DNA from: Bacteroidaceae bacterium | GTDB taxonomy: Bacteria; Bacteroidota; Bacteroidia; Bacteroidales; Bacteroidaceae | Assembly: GCA_024697945.1 (NCBI GenBank) | Contig: JAILRU010000104.1 | Coordinates: 1 to 56,187, forward strand | Reading direction: 5' to 3' | DNA: 56,187 nucleotides | Shown here: piece by piece, positions 1 through 8,878 of the stretch | Layout of the letters: each line of letters opens with the position of its first letter | Position numbering within the stretch: position 1 is the first letter of the stretch | The notes under the pieces: generated by a model | Databases searched by the model: none | What the model was told of the DNA's origin: nothing | What the model saw: only the letters and a program-made list of their open reading frames with translations | Position numbers and translations under genes: made by a program

Positions 1-1
1 G

Positions 2-304
2 GTGGCATACGGACTGCTCTGTGCACTGCGAAACATTTTCAGCAAGATGAAGGACAGGAAGAAAGCCAAGAAAGCACTCCATAAATGGTACAAGGATGTA
101 GGTAACACACGCATAAGGGAAATCATCTCCGTACGCGACACTATCAAGAGCAAAGAGGAATACATTCTGAACTACTTCAACAACAGGTCGACCAATGCAT
201 CTGCTGAGTCTTTCAACTCAAAGGTGAAGGGCTTGAGGGCTCAAGTGCATGGGGTCAATGACCTGCCCTTCTTCATGTTCCGTTGCACCAAGATATTTGG
301 TTAG
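2..304 (+). CDS. ISL3-like transposase, C-terminal fragment (runs off the window start)
   Basis: This is the last ~100 residues of a DDE transposase, the enzyme that cuts and joins insertion-sequence ends. The frame is open to the left edge, so the first GTG is not a real start. The stretch RSTNASAESFNSKVKGLR resembles the ISL3-family C-terminus, in which the Glu before the FNSKVK-like part is the last catalytic acid. It ends at TAG 302-304. GC-rich sequence just after the stop (about 305-345) could hold the right end of the element, but its terminal inverted repeat cannot be tested because the left end lies outside the window. Family assignment is by motif memory only. Confidence 0.7.
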   Translation: MAYGLLCALRNIFSKMKDRKKAKKALHKWYKDVGNTRIREIISVRDTIKSKEEYILNYFNNRSTNASAESFNSKVKGLRAQVHGVNDLPFFMFRCTKIFG

Positions 305-593
305 GCTGCTTGGGGGCTATCCACGGACATTTCCCCCTGCGCCTGTATATTACTCCTTGTTCTGCGAATTGAAATAGAGGTTTACTGCTCAATTATAATA
401 AATTGTAGCATCACTTTGCACATGATTTTGATAAAATAATGACATTTTTTAAGTTTTCTCGCTCAATTTTACTTTTTGTATTAAGAAAAACACTAACTTT
501 GGGAAGAATTATGCGTTTTAAAGTACAGCAAATAGAATGAGCAGAAGATTCAACATGAATAGCTTACAATATAGAAAAAACTAATTCGAGGAT
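305..593 (+). promoter_or_regulatory. Intergenic leader with a candidate Bacteroidetes promoter
   Basis: No gene is seen here. After ~40 GC-rich bases that may belong to the IS end, the DNA becomes very AT-rich. TAACTTTG at 494-501 fits the -7 consensus TAnnTTTG. The nearest TTTG upstream (475-478) is only 15 bp away instead of 19-21, so the match is imperfect. Bases 570-596 recur almost unchanged at 3352-3379 before the second TPR gene, so the leader was copied together with the gene. There is no good Shine-Dalgarno sequence. Confidence 0.35.
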
Positions 594-3281
594 ATGAGAA
601 AAACAATATTGTTAGCGATTTATCTGTTAATGACAGGTATTGTCTTTGCCCAGACGCAGCAGGGATATGTCAAGACGAAAGGCCGCATGGTGAATGGACA
701 ACATGTGGCTGGCAAGGGTTTGCCTGGGACAACGGTCAACATACAGGGCGGCAATAGCGTTGGGGTGAAGGATGTGAATGGCTCGTTCTCGTTCTTAATA
801 CCTACAAAGACTTATATGGTGCAGTCGGTGCAGAAGAAGGGCTATGAATTGGTGGATGCCGATGCTATAAAAAAAACATACCAACATTCTGCCAATCCAT
901 TGTATATAGTGATGGAGACACCTGAACAGCAGATGGAGGACTTGTTGGAGGCACAAGAGCAAATCAGCAAGACATTGCGTGAGCAGTTGAAGAAGTCGCG
1001 GCAGGAAATACAGCGGCTGAAAGATGAGAACAAAATCACGGAAGAGGACTACCGCCAGCGATTAGCCAAGTTGATGGAAGACCAACAGAACAGTCAAAGG
1101 CTCATCGCCGACATGGCAAAGGAGTACTCACAGATGGACTATGACCTGATGGATTCCCTTAACCAGCGTATCAGCGATGCCATCCTCAACGGTCGTTTGA
1201 TGGAGGCCGACTCGCTGCTGCGCTCCAAGGGTGACATGAAAGGGCGCATTGCAGAAGTAAGAAAGGAACAGCGGGTAGAGGCTCAGGAAGAGCAGGAACT
1301 TGCACAACGGCAAGAGAACTTGGAAGCCAGCAAGGAGGGTACGAAGAAAAAGTTAGAGGACATTGCCTCCGATTGCAATAAATTCTTCGACCGCTTCAAA
1401 CTTGAAAACCTGCACGATTCCGCAGCATATTACATAGAGTTGCGGGCAGAGTTGGACACAACGAATGCTGAGTGGCTGTTCGATGCAGCAGATTACCTCA
1501 AAAAACAGAACCAATTTGGAAAATCAGAGATCTATTATGAAAGGGCACTGGAAATACGCCGCCGCCTTGCCAAGTCGAACCCGCAGGAATACGAACCCGA
1601 TGTGGCTCATACGCTGAACAATCTGGCAGGCCTGTACTATAAAATCCGGAATTTCCCGGAGAGCGAGGAAATGTATAAACAGGCGCTGGAAGCCTATCGC
1701 CGTCTTGCCAAGTCGAACCCGCAGGAATACGAACCCGATGTGGCTATGACGCTGAACAATCTGGCAAGCCTATACTATAAGATCCAGCGTTTCATGGAGA
1801 GCGAGGAAATGTATAAACAGGCGCTGGAAACCTATCGCCGCCTTGCCAAGTCGAACCCGCAGGAATACGAACCCTATGAGGCTGGGACACTGAACAATCT
1901 GGCATGCTTGTACCTAAACATCCAGTGTTTCGCGGAGAGCGAGGCAATGTGCAAGGAGGCACTGGAAATACGCCGCCGCCTTGCCAAGTCGAACCCGCAG
2001 GAATACGAACCCGATGTAGCTCAAACGCTGAACAATCTGGCAAACCTGTACCAAAACACCCAGCGTTTCAAGGAGAGCGAGGCAATGTACAAGGAGGCAC
2101 TGGAAATACGCCGCCACTTTGCCAAGTCGAACCCGCAGGCATACGAACCCGATGTGGCTTATACGCTGAACATTCTGGCAAACCTGTATAAAAACACCCA
2201 GCGTTTCACGGAGAGCGAGGCAATGTACAAGGAGGCGCTGGAAACCTATCGCCGTCTTGCCCAGTCGTACCTGCAGGCATACGAACCCGATGTGGCTGGG
2301 ACGCTGAACAATCTGGCAAACCTGTATCAAAACACCCAGCGTTTCAAGGAGAGCGAGGCAATGTACAAGGAGGCACTGGAAATACGCCGCCGCCTTGCCA
2401 AGTCGAACCCGCAGGCATACGAACCCGATGTGGCTGGGACGCTGAACAATCTGGCATACCTGTACAAAAACACCCAGCGTTTCACGGAGAGCGAGGCAAT
2501 GCACAAGGAGGCACTGGAAATACGCCGCCGTCTTGCTCAATCGAACCCGCAGGCATACGAACACAATGTGGCTGGGACGCTGAACAATCTGGCAGACCTG
2601 TATCAAGACACCCAGCGTTTCACGGAGAGCGAGGCAATGTACAAGGAGGCACTGGAAATCTATCGCCGCCTTGCCCAATCGAACCCGCAGGCATACGAAC
2701 CCGATGTGGCTAAGACGTTGAACAATTTGGGAATCCTCAAAATAGGAATAGAGCAATATAAGGATGCGATTCCCCCATTTGAAGAGGCTCTCGGTATCTA
2801 CAGAAGAATCTCTCAGGCAAATCCCGCAAAGGCACAATGGTACGAAGTTGTTTTATGTAATCTGAGTGAATTATACAGTACAGTCGAGGACTATTTGAAG
2901 GCATATCATCTTAATCAAGAATGTCTGCCCATCATGAAAAAGAAATATGAGGCAGACCAGGAATCCCAACGAAGCGACTATGCAGATTATTTGGGTAGTC
3001 ACTCTTGCTGTTGTGTCTTTACAAAACAGTATGCCGAAGCAGAACAATATGCACGTGAAGGGTTGGCAATAGATTCAACAAAACACTTCATCTACTCTAA
3101 TCTTGCTGCCGCCCTGCTCTTCCAAGGCAAATATGAGGAGGCTGAGCAGATTTACTGTCAATACAAGGAGGAATTGAAGGACTCGTTCCTTGACGACTTT
3201 AAGCAGTTCGCTAAGGTGGGCGTTATTCCCAAGGAACGGGAAGCTGACGTAGAGCGAATCAAGCGATTAATAAAAGAATAG
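594..3281 (+). CDS. Exported TPR protein 1 with nine near-identical 46-residue repeats
   Basis: The 895-aa product begins with a signal peptide (residues 1-20, ending VFAQ), so it should leave the cytoplasm. Residues ~25-105 look like a carboxypeptidase-regulatory-type beta sandwich (KGLPGTTVNIQGG, then VNGSFSF). Residues ~110-260 are a Glu/Lys/Gln-rich coiled coil. From ~320 on there are TPR units of the TPR_10/TPR_12 kind with the core TLNNLANLY and ESEAMYKEALE. The last ~180 residues hold more diverged TPRs. The specific function is unknown; TPRs bind peptides or proteins. It is the first gene of the cluster leading to the TIR and RyR genes, and the first of three paralogues sharing the N-terminal plan. 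Confidence 0.85.
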   Translation: MRKTILLAIYLLMTGIVFAQTQQGYVKTKGRMVNGQHVAGKGLPGTTVNIQGGNSVGVKDVNGSFSFLIPTKTYMVQSVQKKGYELVDADAIKKTYQHSANPLYIVMETPEQQMEDLLEAQEQISKTLREQLKKSRQEIQRLKDENKITEEDYRQRLAKLMEDQQNSQRLIADMAKEYSQMDYDLMDSLNQRISDAILNGRLMEADSLLRSKGDMKGRIAEVRKEQRVEAQEEQELAQRQENLEASKEGTKKKLEDIASDCNKFFDRFKLENLHDSAAYYIELRAELDTTNAEWLFDAADYLKKQNQFGKSEIYYERALEIRRRLAKSNPQEYEPDVAHTLNNLAGLYYKIRNFPESEEMYKQALEAYRRLAKSNPQEYEPDVAMTLNNLASLYYKIQRFMESEEMYKQALETYRRLAKSNPQEYEPYEAGTLNNLACLYLNIQCFAESEAMCKEALEIRRRLAKSNPQEYEPDVAQTLNNLANLYQNTQRFKESEAMYKEALEIRRHFAKSNPQAYEPDVAYTLNILANLYKNTQRFTESEAMYKEALETYRRLAQSYLQAYEPDVAGTLNNLANLYQNTQRFKESEAMYKEALEIRRRLAKSNPQAYEPDVAGTLNNLAYLYKNTQRFTESEAMHKEALEIRRRLAQSNPQAYEHNVAGTLNNLADLYQDTQRFTESEAMYKEALEIYRRLAQSNPQAYEPDVAKTLNNLGILKIGIEQYKDAIPPFEEALGIYRRISQANPAKAQWYEVVLCNLSELYSTVEDYLKAYHLNQECLPIMKKKYEADQESQRSDYADYLGSHSCCCVFTKQYAEAEQYAREGLAIDSTKHFIYSNLAAALLFQGKYEEAEQIYCQYKEELKDSFLDDFKQFAKVGVIPKEREADVERIKRLIKE
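1551..2790 (+). repeat. Nine tandem 138-bp repeats inside TPR gene 1
   Basis: Units begin near 1551, 1689, 1827, 1965, 2103, 2241, 2379, 2517 and 2655, an exact 138-bp (46-codon) step. Identity is high at DNA level, not only in protein, and changes cluster at a few codons such as the residues after DVA and before TQRF. This suggests recent unequal recombination or gene conversion. The uniformity also produces a long open antisense frame that is not a gene. Confidence 0.9.
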
Positions 3282-3376
3282 CGTTTATGATGACTGAACA
3301 CTCAGTAACACAGGGCTGCAATTTGAGTAGTTTGAAACGCAACAGTTTACAACATAGAAAATACTAATTCGAGGAT

Positions 3377-5434
3377 ATGAAAAAAACAATATGGTTAGCA
3401 ATTTGTCTGTTAATGACGGGTATTGCCTTTGCCCAAACGCAGCAGGGATATGTCAAAACGAAGGGACGTATGGTGAACGGGCAGTTGATGCCAGGAAAGG
3501 GTATCCAAAATGCAGTCGTCGTTGTACATGGCCGCTCAACTGTACTCAGTCAAACAAATGGGAATTTCTCCTTTTCCATGCCTGCCCAGACTTTTAAGTT
3601 GGACTCTGTCAGTAAGAAAGGATTCCAATTGGTAGATGCTGACGCACTGACCAAGCCCTACAAATACTCCACCAATCCTCTCTATCTGGTGATGGATACA
3701 CCAGAGCAACAACAAGCTGACCTGTTGGCCAAAGAACGTAAGTTGCGTCGAGAGCTGCAGCATCGTTTACAGGAACGGGAGGACGAGGTGGAGGACCTTA
3801 ACGTCTCACTGGAAGAGAAAAACCGCCTGCTTGAGGAGATAAATAAGGAGAGGGATGACAATGAGAAAATCATCAAAGATCTTTCCAAATATTATGCCAC
3901 GTTGGACTATGACCAATTGGATGATTTTCAGCGCACAGTGACCGACCTGTTGGAGAACGGCAGACTGGAGGAGGCAGATTCGTTGTTGCGTTCACGTGGT
4001 GACATGCAGAGCCGTATCCGTGAGATAAACAAGGAACAGGAAACCGAAGCTAAAGAGGAAGCCGAGCTGAATCAGCGCCAGAAAGACCTGACAGCCAGTA
4101 AGGAAGGAACGCAGAAGAAGATAGAACTCGTTGCGGCAGACTGTTACAACTTCTATCAGCGTTTTCTTCAGGTTCATCAGAATGACTCGGCTGCTCACTA
4201 TTTAGAGTTGCGTGCACAGGTTGATACGACCAACTTGAAATGGCAAAGCGAGGCAGGGCAATTCATCCGTGAATATCTCGCGGACTATCCCAAAGCAATG
4301 TCCTATTTTCAAAGGGCTTTAAGACAATCAGTTGAACGAGACGGAGTAGAAAGTGAATGGGCAGCTCAAGCTTACCATGATATGGGTTCTGTTTACGATA
4401 TACAAGGCGACTATCCCCAAGCATTGGAGTATTACAACAAAGCCTTAGACATCCGAAAGAAAGTGTTGGGAGAGGAACATCTTGATATTGCACAGTCCTA
4501 TAACAACATTGGTGTCATTTACAGCAAACAAGGTAAATATTCTATCTCACTGGAGTATTTTAACAAGGCTTTGGCTATACGTGAGAAAGTTTCTGGAACG
4601 GAAGATCCAAAGGTTGCCGCGTACTGTCATAACATAGGTAATGTGTCTTCTCGTTTGGGCGACTATCCCAAGGCATTGGAGTATCTCAACAGGGCTTTGA
4701 CTATACGTGAGAAACTATTGGGGTTAGAGCATCCTGATATTGCTATGTCCTACAATAGTATCGGTGGCGTGTATTCCCATCAGGGCAACGATTCCAAGGC
4801 GTTGGAGTATCTTAATAAGGCTCTGACCATTAATGAGAAAATATATGGGTCGAAGCATCCGATTGTTGCCGCATCCTATAATAATGTTGGTTATATCTAT
4901 TCACGTCAGGGCGAATGTCCCAAGGCGTTGGAGTATTACAACAAGGCTTTGGCCATCCGTGAGAAGTTATTTGGACCGGAGCATCCTGATGTCGCCATGT
5001 CCTACAACAACATTGGCATTATCTATCACAAACAAGATGACTTCACGAAGGCATTGGAATACTATCAGCAGGCACAGACCATCTGGGAAAAAGTATATGG
5101 CAAGGAACACCCGTCCGTAGCCAGGTCCTATTACAACATTGGCACCCTATACGATAAGCAGGGCGACTATTCCAAGGCGTTGGAGTACTACGAGAAAGCG
5201 CTGACCATCTATGAGAAAGTATATGGCAAGGAGCATCCTGATGTCGCTTCATCATACAGCAGCATTGGTGGTATGTATTACGACCAGGGCAACTATTCCA
5301 AGGCGTTGGAATATCTTAGCAAAGCTTTAACCATCTATGAGAAAGTCTTTGGTCTGGAGCATCCCACCACGAAATCTATTTCAGATACAATTCTTTCTGC
5401 TAAAAATAAGCAGGCATTAAAAAAGAGCGAATAA
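3377..5434 (+). CDS. Exported TPR protein 2 (kinesin-light-chain-like repeats)
   Basis: The 685-aa protein has a signal peptide (residues 1-20, ending AFAQ), the same N-terminal beta-sandwich as its neighbours (NAVVVVHGR, then TNGNFSFSMP), a coiled coil at ~110-250 and then about nine 42-residue TPRs with the core SYNNIG.IY...GDYSKALEYY.KAL.I.EK. The start codon follows an AT-rich leader that repeats the one before TPR 1. It is expected in the periplasm or on the surface. Its first ~240 codons are nearly identical in DNA to those of TPR 3, while the repeat part differs. Role unknown; a scaffold or sensor for the TIR protein is inference. Confidence 0.85.
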   Translation: MKKTIWLAICLLMTGIAFAQTQQGYVKTKGRMVNGQLMPGKGIQNAVVVVHGRSTVLSQTNGNFSFSMPAQTFKLDSVSKKGFQLVDADALTKPYKYSTNPLYLVMDTPEQQQADLLAKERKLRRELQHRLQEREDEVEDLNVSLEEKNRLLEEINKERDDNEKIIKDLSKYYATLDYDQLDDFQRTVTDLLENGRLEEADSLLRSRGDMQSRIREINKEQETEAKEEAELNQRQKDLTASKEGTQKKIELVAADCYNFYQRFLQVHQNDSAAHYLELRAQVDTTNLKWQSEAGQFIREYLADYPKAMSYFQRALRQSVERDGVESEWAAQAYHDMGSVYDIQGDYPQALEYYNKALDIRKKVLGEEHLDIAQSYNNIGVIYSKQGKYSISLEYFNKALAIREKVSGTEDPKVAAYCHNIGNVSSRLGDYPKALEYLNRALTIREKLLGLEHPDIAMSYNSIGGVYSHQGNDSKALEYLNKALTINEKIYGSKHPIVAASYNNVGYIYSRQGECPKALEYYNKALAIREKLFGPEHPDVAMSYNNIGIIYHKQDDFTKALEYYQQAQTIWEKVYGKEHPSVARSYYNIGTLYDKQGDYSKALEYYEKALTIYEKVYGKEHPDVASSYSSIGGMYYDQGNYSKALEYLSKALTIYEKVFGLEHPTTKSISDTILSAKNKQALKKSE

Positions 5435-5435
5435 C

Positions 5436-7700
5436 ATGAATGAGAAAACGAAGAAAATAATATGCGTGGCGTTTTGCATGCTGATGTCATTTGTAACCTT
5501 GGCCCAAACGCAACAGGGATATGTCAAGACCAAAGGTCGTATGGTGAACGGACAGTTGATGCCGGGAAAGGGTATCCAAAATGCAGTCGTCGTTGTACAT
5601 GGCCGCTCAACTGTACTCAGCCAAACAAACGGGAATTTCTCCTTTTCCATGCCCGCCCAGACATTTAAGTTGGACTCTGTCAGTAAGAAAGGATTACAAT
5701 TGGTAGATGCTGACGCCCTGACCAAACCTTACAAATACTCCACCAATCCTCTCTATCTGGTGATGGATACACCAGAGCAACAACAAGCTGACCTATTGGC
5801 CAAAGAACGCAAGTTGCGTCGAGAGCTGCAGCGGCGTTTACAGGAGCGAGAGGACGAGGTGGAGGACCTTAACGTCTCACTGGAAGAGAAAAACCGCCGA
5901 CTTGAGGAGATAAATAAGGAGAGGGATGACAATGAGAAAATCATTAAAGAGCTTTCCAGATATTATGCCACATTGGACTATGACCAGTTGGATGATTTCC
6001 AGCGAAAAGTGAACGACTTGCTGGAGAACGGCAGACTGGAGGAGGCAGATTCGTTGTTGCGTTCACGTGGTGACATGCAGAGCCGAATCCGTGAGATAAA
6101 CAAGGAACAGGAAACTGAGGCGAAGGAAGAGGCCGAGCTGAATCAGCGCCAGAAAGACCTTGCTGCCAGCAAGGAGGGGACTCAGAAGAAATTAGAGATT
6201 GTAGCTGCAGACTGCTATAACTTCTATCAGCGTTTCTTTCAAGCGCATCAAAATGACTCGGCTGCGCACTACCTGGAGTTGCGTGCACAGTTGGACACCA
6301 CCAACCTGGAATGGCAGAGCACAGCTGGACTGTTTGCTCATGAATATATTGCAGACTATCCCAAGGCGATGTTCTATTTTCAAAGAATCTTACTACAAGC
6401 TATCAAACAAGAAGGAGCCGTAAGTGAATGGGTTGCCTATGCCTACAACGGCATTGGCTATACTTATAATAATCAAGGTGATTTCCCCAAGGCATTGGAG
6501 TATTATAACAAAGCGCTGGACATCCAAAAGCAAGTTTCGGGACAAGATAATCCTGTTGTTGCACAGTATTACAACAACATTGGCACTGTTTATTGTAATC
6601 AAGGCAACTATCCTAAGGCGTTGGAGAATCTTACTAAGGCTCTGAACATCCGTGAGAAAGTATCGGGGCCGGAAGATCCAAAGGTTGCCACACTCTGTAG
6701 TAACATAGGTCTGGTTTATTCTCGTCTGAAAGACTATTCCAAGGCTTTGGAATATCATAAGCAATCGTTAAGCATCTACGAGAAAAAGTTGGGCTTGGAG
6801 CATCCTGAGGTTGCTACGACCTATAATAATATTGGAACTATTTATTCCGAACAAGGCGACTATCCCAAGGCGTTGGAGTATATTAGTAAAGCTTTGGACA
6901 TCTTAGAGAAGGTACTGGGACCGAAGCATCCGGCTGTTGCCACGGCCTATAACAACATAGGCAATATTTACGAAAATTTAGGCGACTATTCTAAAGCTTT
7001 GGAGTTTTCAAGCAAGTCATTAGACCTCCGTGAGAAAATTTATGGACAAAAGCATCCGGAAGTTGCCACATCCTACTCCAACATTGGTAGTATCTATTAC
7101 GACCAAGGCGACTATCCCAAGGCTTTAGAATACATGGAGAAAGCTTTGGAAATTAAAGAGAAATTATTAGGAAAGGAGCATCCTGATATTGCCGTGTTAT
7201 ACAACAATATTGCCCAGTTATATTCCGACCAGGGCGACTATTCCAAAGCGTATGAATTTTACAAGAAAACGCTGGTCATCAAAGAAAAGGTATTCGGCAA
7301 GGAACATCCTACCACAAAATATGTTTTAAACGAATTGCTTATAGCAAAATACCAGCAGACACTATTGTCCGGAAATCTGACAGACTTTCTTTCCACGCAT
7401 ACGTTTACAATAGAGGTCACTGATAGTGATACGCCAGCCGGGCAGCAGGGTATGTCAGGAGAATACTATCTGTTAGAATATGCTGACTGGAAACTAGATT
7501 GCACGACGTCATTGTTTGATGAAATGGATGAACGTAGTGGAAAACCAAAAGACCTTCTCGTGTTGAAAGACGGAGTCGTCAGCCAACACCATTTCGAAAA
7601 CAAAATGGGTATTCAATATGGAATAAAAGAGGTAAGTAAAGAAGAGAAACAGCGTATCAACAAGGCATACGAGGATTGGAAGAAACAAAACCGGAAATAA
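5436..7700 (+). CDS. Exported TPR protein 3 with unique C-terminal extension
   Basis: The 754-aa protein starts one base after the stop of TPR 2, so the two are surely co-transcribed. It has a signal peptide (residues 1-24, ending LAQ), the shared beta-sandwich and coiled coil, and about eight 42-residue kinesin-light-chain-like TPRs. Unlike its paralogues it carries ~110 further residues after the TPRs (from about FTIEVTDSDTPAGQQ) ending in a basic helix (EDWKKQNRK). I do not recognise that tail. It may be the part that contacts the next gene's product, since the TIR gene follows by 5 bp. Confidence 0.85.
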   Translation: MNEKTKKIICVAFCMLMSFVTLAQTQQGYVKTKGRMVNGQLMPGKGIQNAVVVVHGRSTVLSQTNGNFSFSMPAQTFKLDSVSKKGLQLVDADALTKPYKYSTNPLYLVMDTPEQQQADLLAKERKLRRELQRRLQEREDEVEDLNVSLEEKNRRLEEINKERDDNEKIIKELSRYYATLDYDQLDDFQRKVNDLLENGRLEEADSLLRSRGDMQSRIREINKEQETEAKEEAELNQRQKDLAASKEGTQKKLEIVAADCYNFYQRFFQAHQNDSAAHYLELRAQLDTTNLEWQSTAGLFAHEYIADYPKAMFYFQRILLQAIKQEGAVSEWVAYAYNGIGYTYNNQGDFPKALEYYNKALDIQKQVSGQDNPVVAQYYNNIGTVYCNQGNYPKALENLTKALNIREKVSGPEDPKVATLCSNIGLVYSRLKDYSKALEYHKQSLSIYEKKLGLEHPEVATTYNNIGTIYSEQGDYPKALEYISKALDILEKVLGPKHPAVATAYNNIGNIYENLGDYSKALEFSSKSLDLREKIYGQKHPEVATSYSNIGSIYYDQGDYPKALEYMEKALEIKEKLLGKEHPDIAVLYNNIAQLYSDQGDYSKAYEFYKKTLVIKEKVFGKEHPTTKYVLNELLIAKYQQTLLSGNLTDFLSTHTFTIEVTDSDTPAGQQGMSGEYYLLEYADWKLDCTTSLFDEMDERSGKPKDLLVLKDGVVSQHHFENKMGIQYGIKEVSKEEKQRINKAYEDWKKQNRK

Positions 7701-7705
7701 TCAAA

Positions 7706-8854
7706 ATGGAACAGCAATTCAAATATTTTGCTTTTATCAGCTATAACTCCAAGGATACGGAGTGGGGCAAACGCTTGCAGCGGAAATTGGAGCACTATCG
7801 CATGCCTGCTACGCTGTGCAGCGAGCACGGATGGGAACGAACCCCTATCAAACCCGTGTTCTTCGCTCCTACTGATATACAACCAGGTGGGTTGACAGAA
7901 GAACTGCAAGAGCGACTAAAAGCGTCAAAGAATCTCATTGTCATCTGCTCGCCCAATTCTGCAAAGTCAAAGTGGGTAGGCAAGGAAATCGAGTTTTTCC
8001 ACAAACTGGGAAGAACGAAGCAGATACACTTCTTTATCGTTGATGGCCATCCAAATAGTGATGACCCTGATACAGAATGTTTCAATCCCATTGTTAAGAC
8101 ACTTGGACTGCCAGAGATTCTCGGTGCCAACATCCATGAGAAAATATACCGCTGGCCCTGGATGAATAAAGAGCGTGCTTATGTACAGCTCATCTCTAAG
8201 TTACTGGGTGTTGAATTTGATGCTATCTGGCAGCGTCATAGGCGGCTGGTTGTTCAGAAACTGATTGCATGGCTGGTAGGTGCCATTGTGGTCCTTGCAG
8301 CATTGGGTGGAGCATGGGCCATCAATCAGCCCGTCGATGTAGAAGTGAAACTGGATGAAGTTTCACTCCATAATCCTGACATGCCGTCAGTCCAAGATGC
8401 TGTTGTAACTTTGACACTTGACAACGAGACAAAGACAGACACCATTCATTCACTCGAATCAGCTTCCCTATTTGCTAACATCCCGCATCATTTTATCGGC
8501 AAGGAAGTACACATCACCACGACAATAACTGATACAAACTACCGGGAGAACTTCTTACCAGTCGATACCTTCGTCGTATTGTCAAAGTATATCGTCATCC
8601 CTGTCCGTCGTGATGAGAGAGTCTATGGTGACGTGCATTTTCGTCTGTGGAATCCAGAAACGGAAGAAGCAGTAGCAGGAGTTGAAGTTGAGATTGCGGG
8701 GCAGAAATCCACTTCGGATAAGGAGGGACAGTTCTCGGTATTTATTCCATTGGAGGCTCAAAAGAGGGCATACCATGTTATGGCATCTGTTCCGTTAGAA
8801 AAAGATACCATCTATATGCCCTGTGGGGAGGACGATGTGATTTTGATAAGATAA
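7706..8854 (+). CDS. TIR-domain protein with one TM helix and periplasmic Ig-like domains
   Basis: Numbering is from ATG 7706, 5 bp after the previous stop; an upstream ATG at 7676 would overlap TPR 3. Residues ~1-175 form a TIR domain: FAFISYNSKD (strand A and box 1), VFFAPTDI...GGLTEEL, then NLIVICSPNSAKSKWVGKEI, where Glu94 lies where TIR NADases have their catalytic Glu. A hydrophobic helix at ~183-206 (LIAWLVGAIVVLAALGGAWA) follows a basic stretch, so the TIR side should be cytoplasmic and the rest periplasmic. Residues ~210-380 are beta-rich, and the last part resembles a carboxypeptidase-regulatory domain (VAGVEVEIAG...KEGQFSVFIP), the same kind as at the N-termini of the TPR proteins. 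TIR enzymes cleave NAD+, and some make cyclic ADP-ribose isomers. Activity here is inferred. Confidence 0.85.
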   Translation: MEQQFKYFAFISYNSKDTEWGKRLQRKLEHYRMPATLCSEHGWERTPIKPVFFAPTDIQPGGLTEELQERLKASKNLIVICSPNSAKSKWVGKEIEFFHKLGRTKQIHFFIVDGHPNSDDPDTECFNPIVKTLGLPEILGANIHEKIYRWPWMNKERAYVQLISKLLGVEFDAIWQRHRRLVVQKLIAWLVGAIVVLAALGGAWAINQPVDVEVKLDEVSLHNPDMPSVQDAVVTLTLDNETKTDTIHSLESASLFANIPHHFIGKEVHITTTITDTNYRENFLPVDTFVVLSKYIVIPVRRDERVYGDVHFRLWNPETEEAVAGVEVEIAGQKSTSDKEGQFSVFIPLEAQKRAYHVMASVPLEKDTIYMPCGEDDVILIR

Positions 8855-8878
8855 TTAATACAGAATAAAATAGTTGAT

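Noticed and set aside
1551..2790. CRISPR-like regular repeats
   Set aside because: Units are 138 bp with no unique spacers and are fully coding as TPRs.
1914..2837. Long open frame on the minus strand within TPR gene 1
   Set aside because: It exists only because the 138-bp repeat lacks stops in that frame; its translation is a periodic low-quality sequence with no start context.
7676..7705. Start of the TIR gene at the upstream ATG 7676
   Set aside because: It would overlap the TPR 3 coding end by 25 bp; ATG 7706 gives a normal TIR N-terminus 5 bp after the stop.
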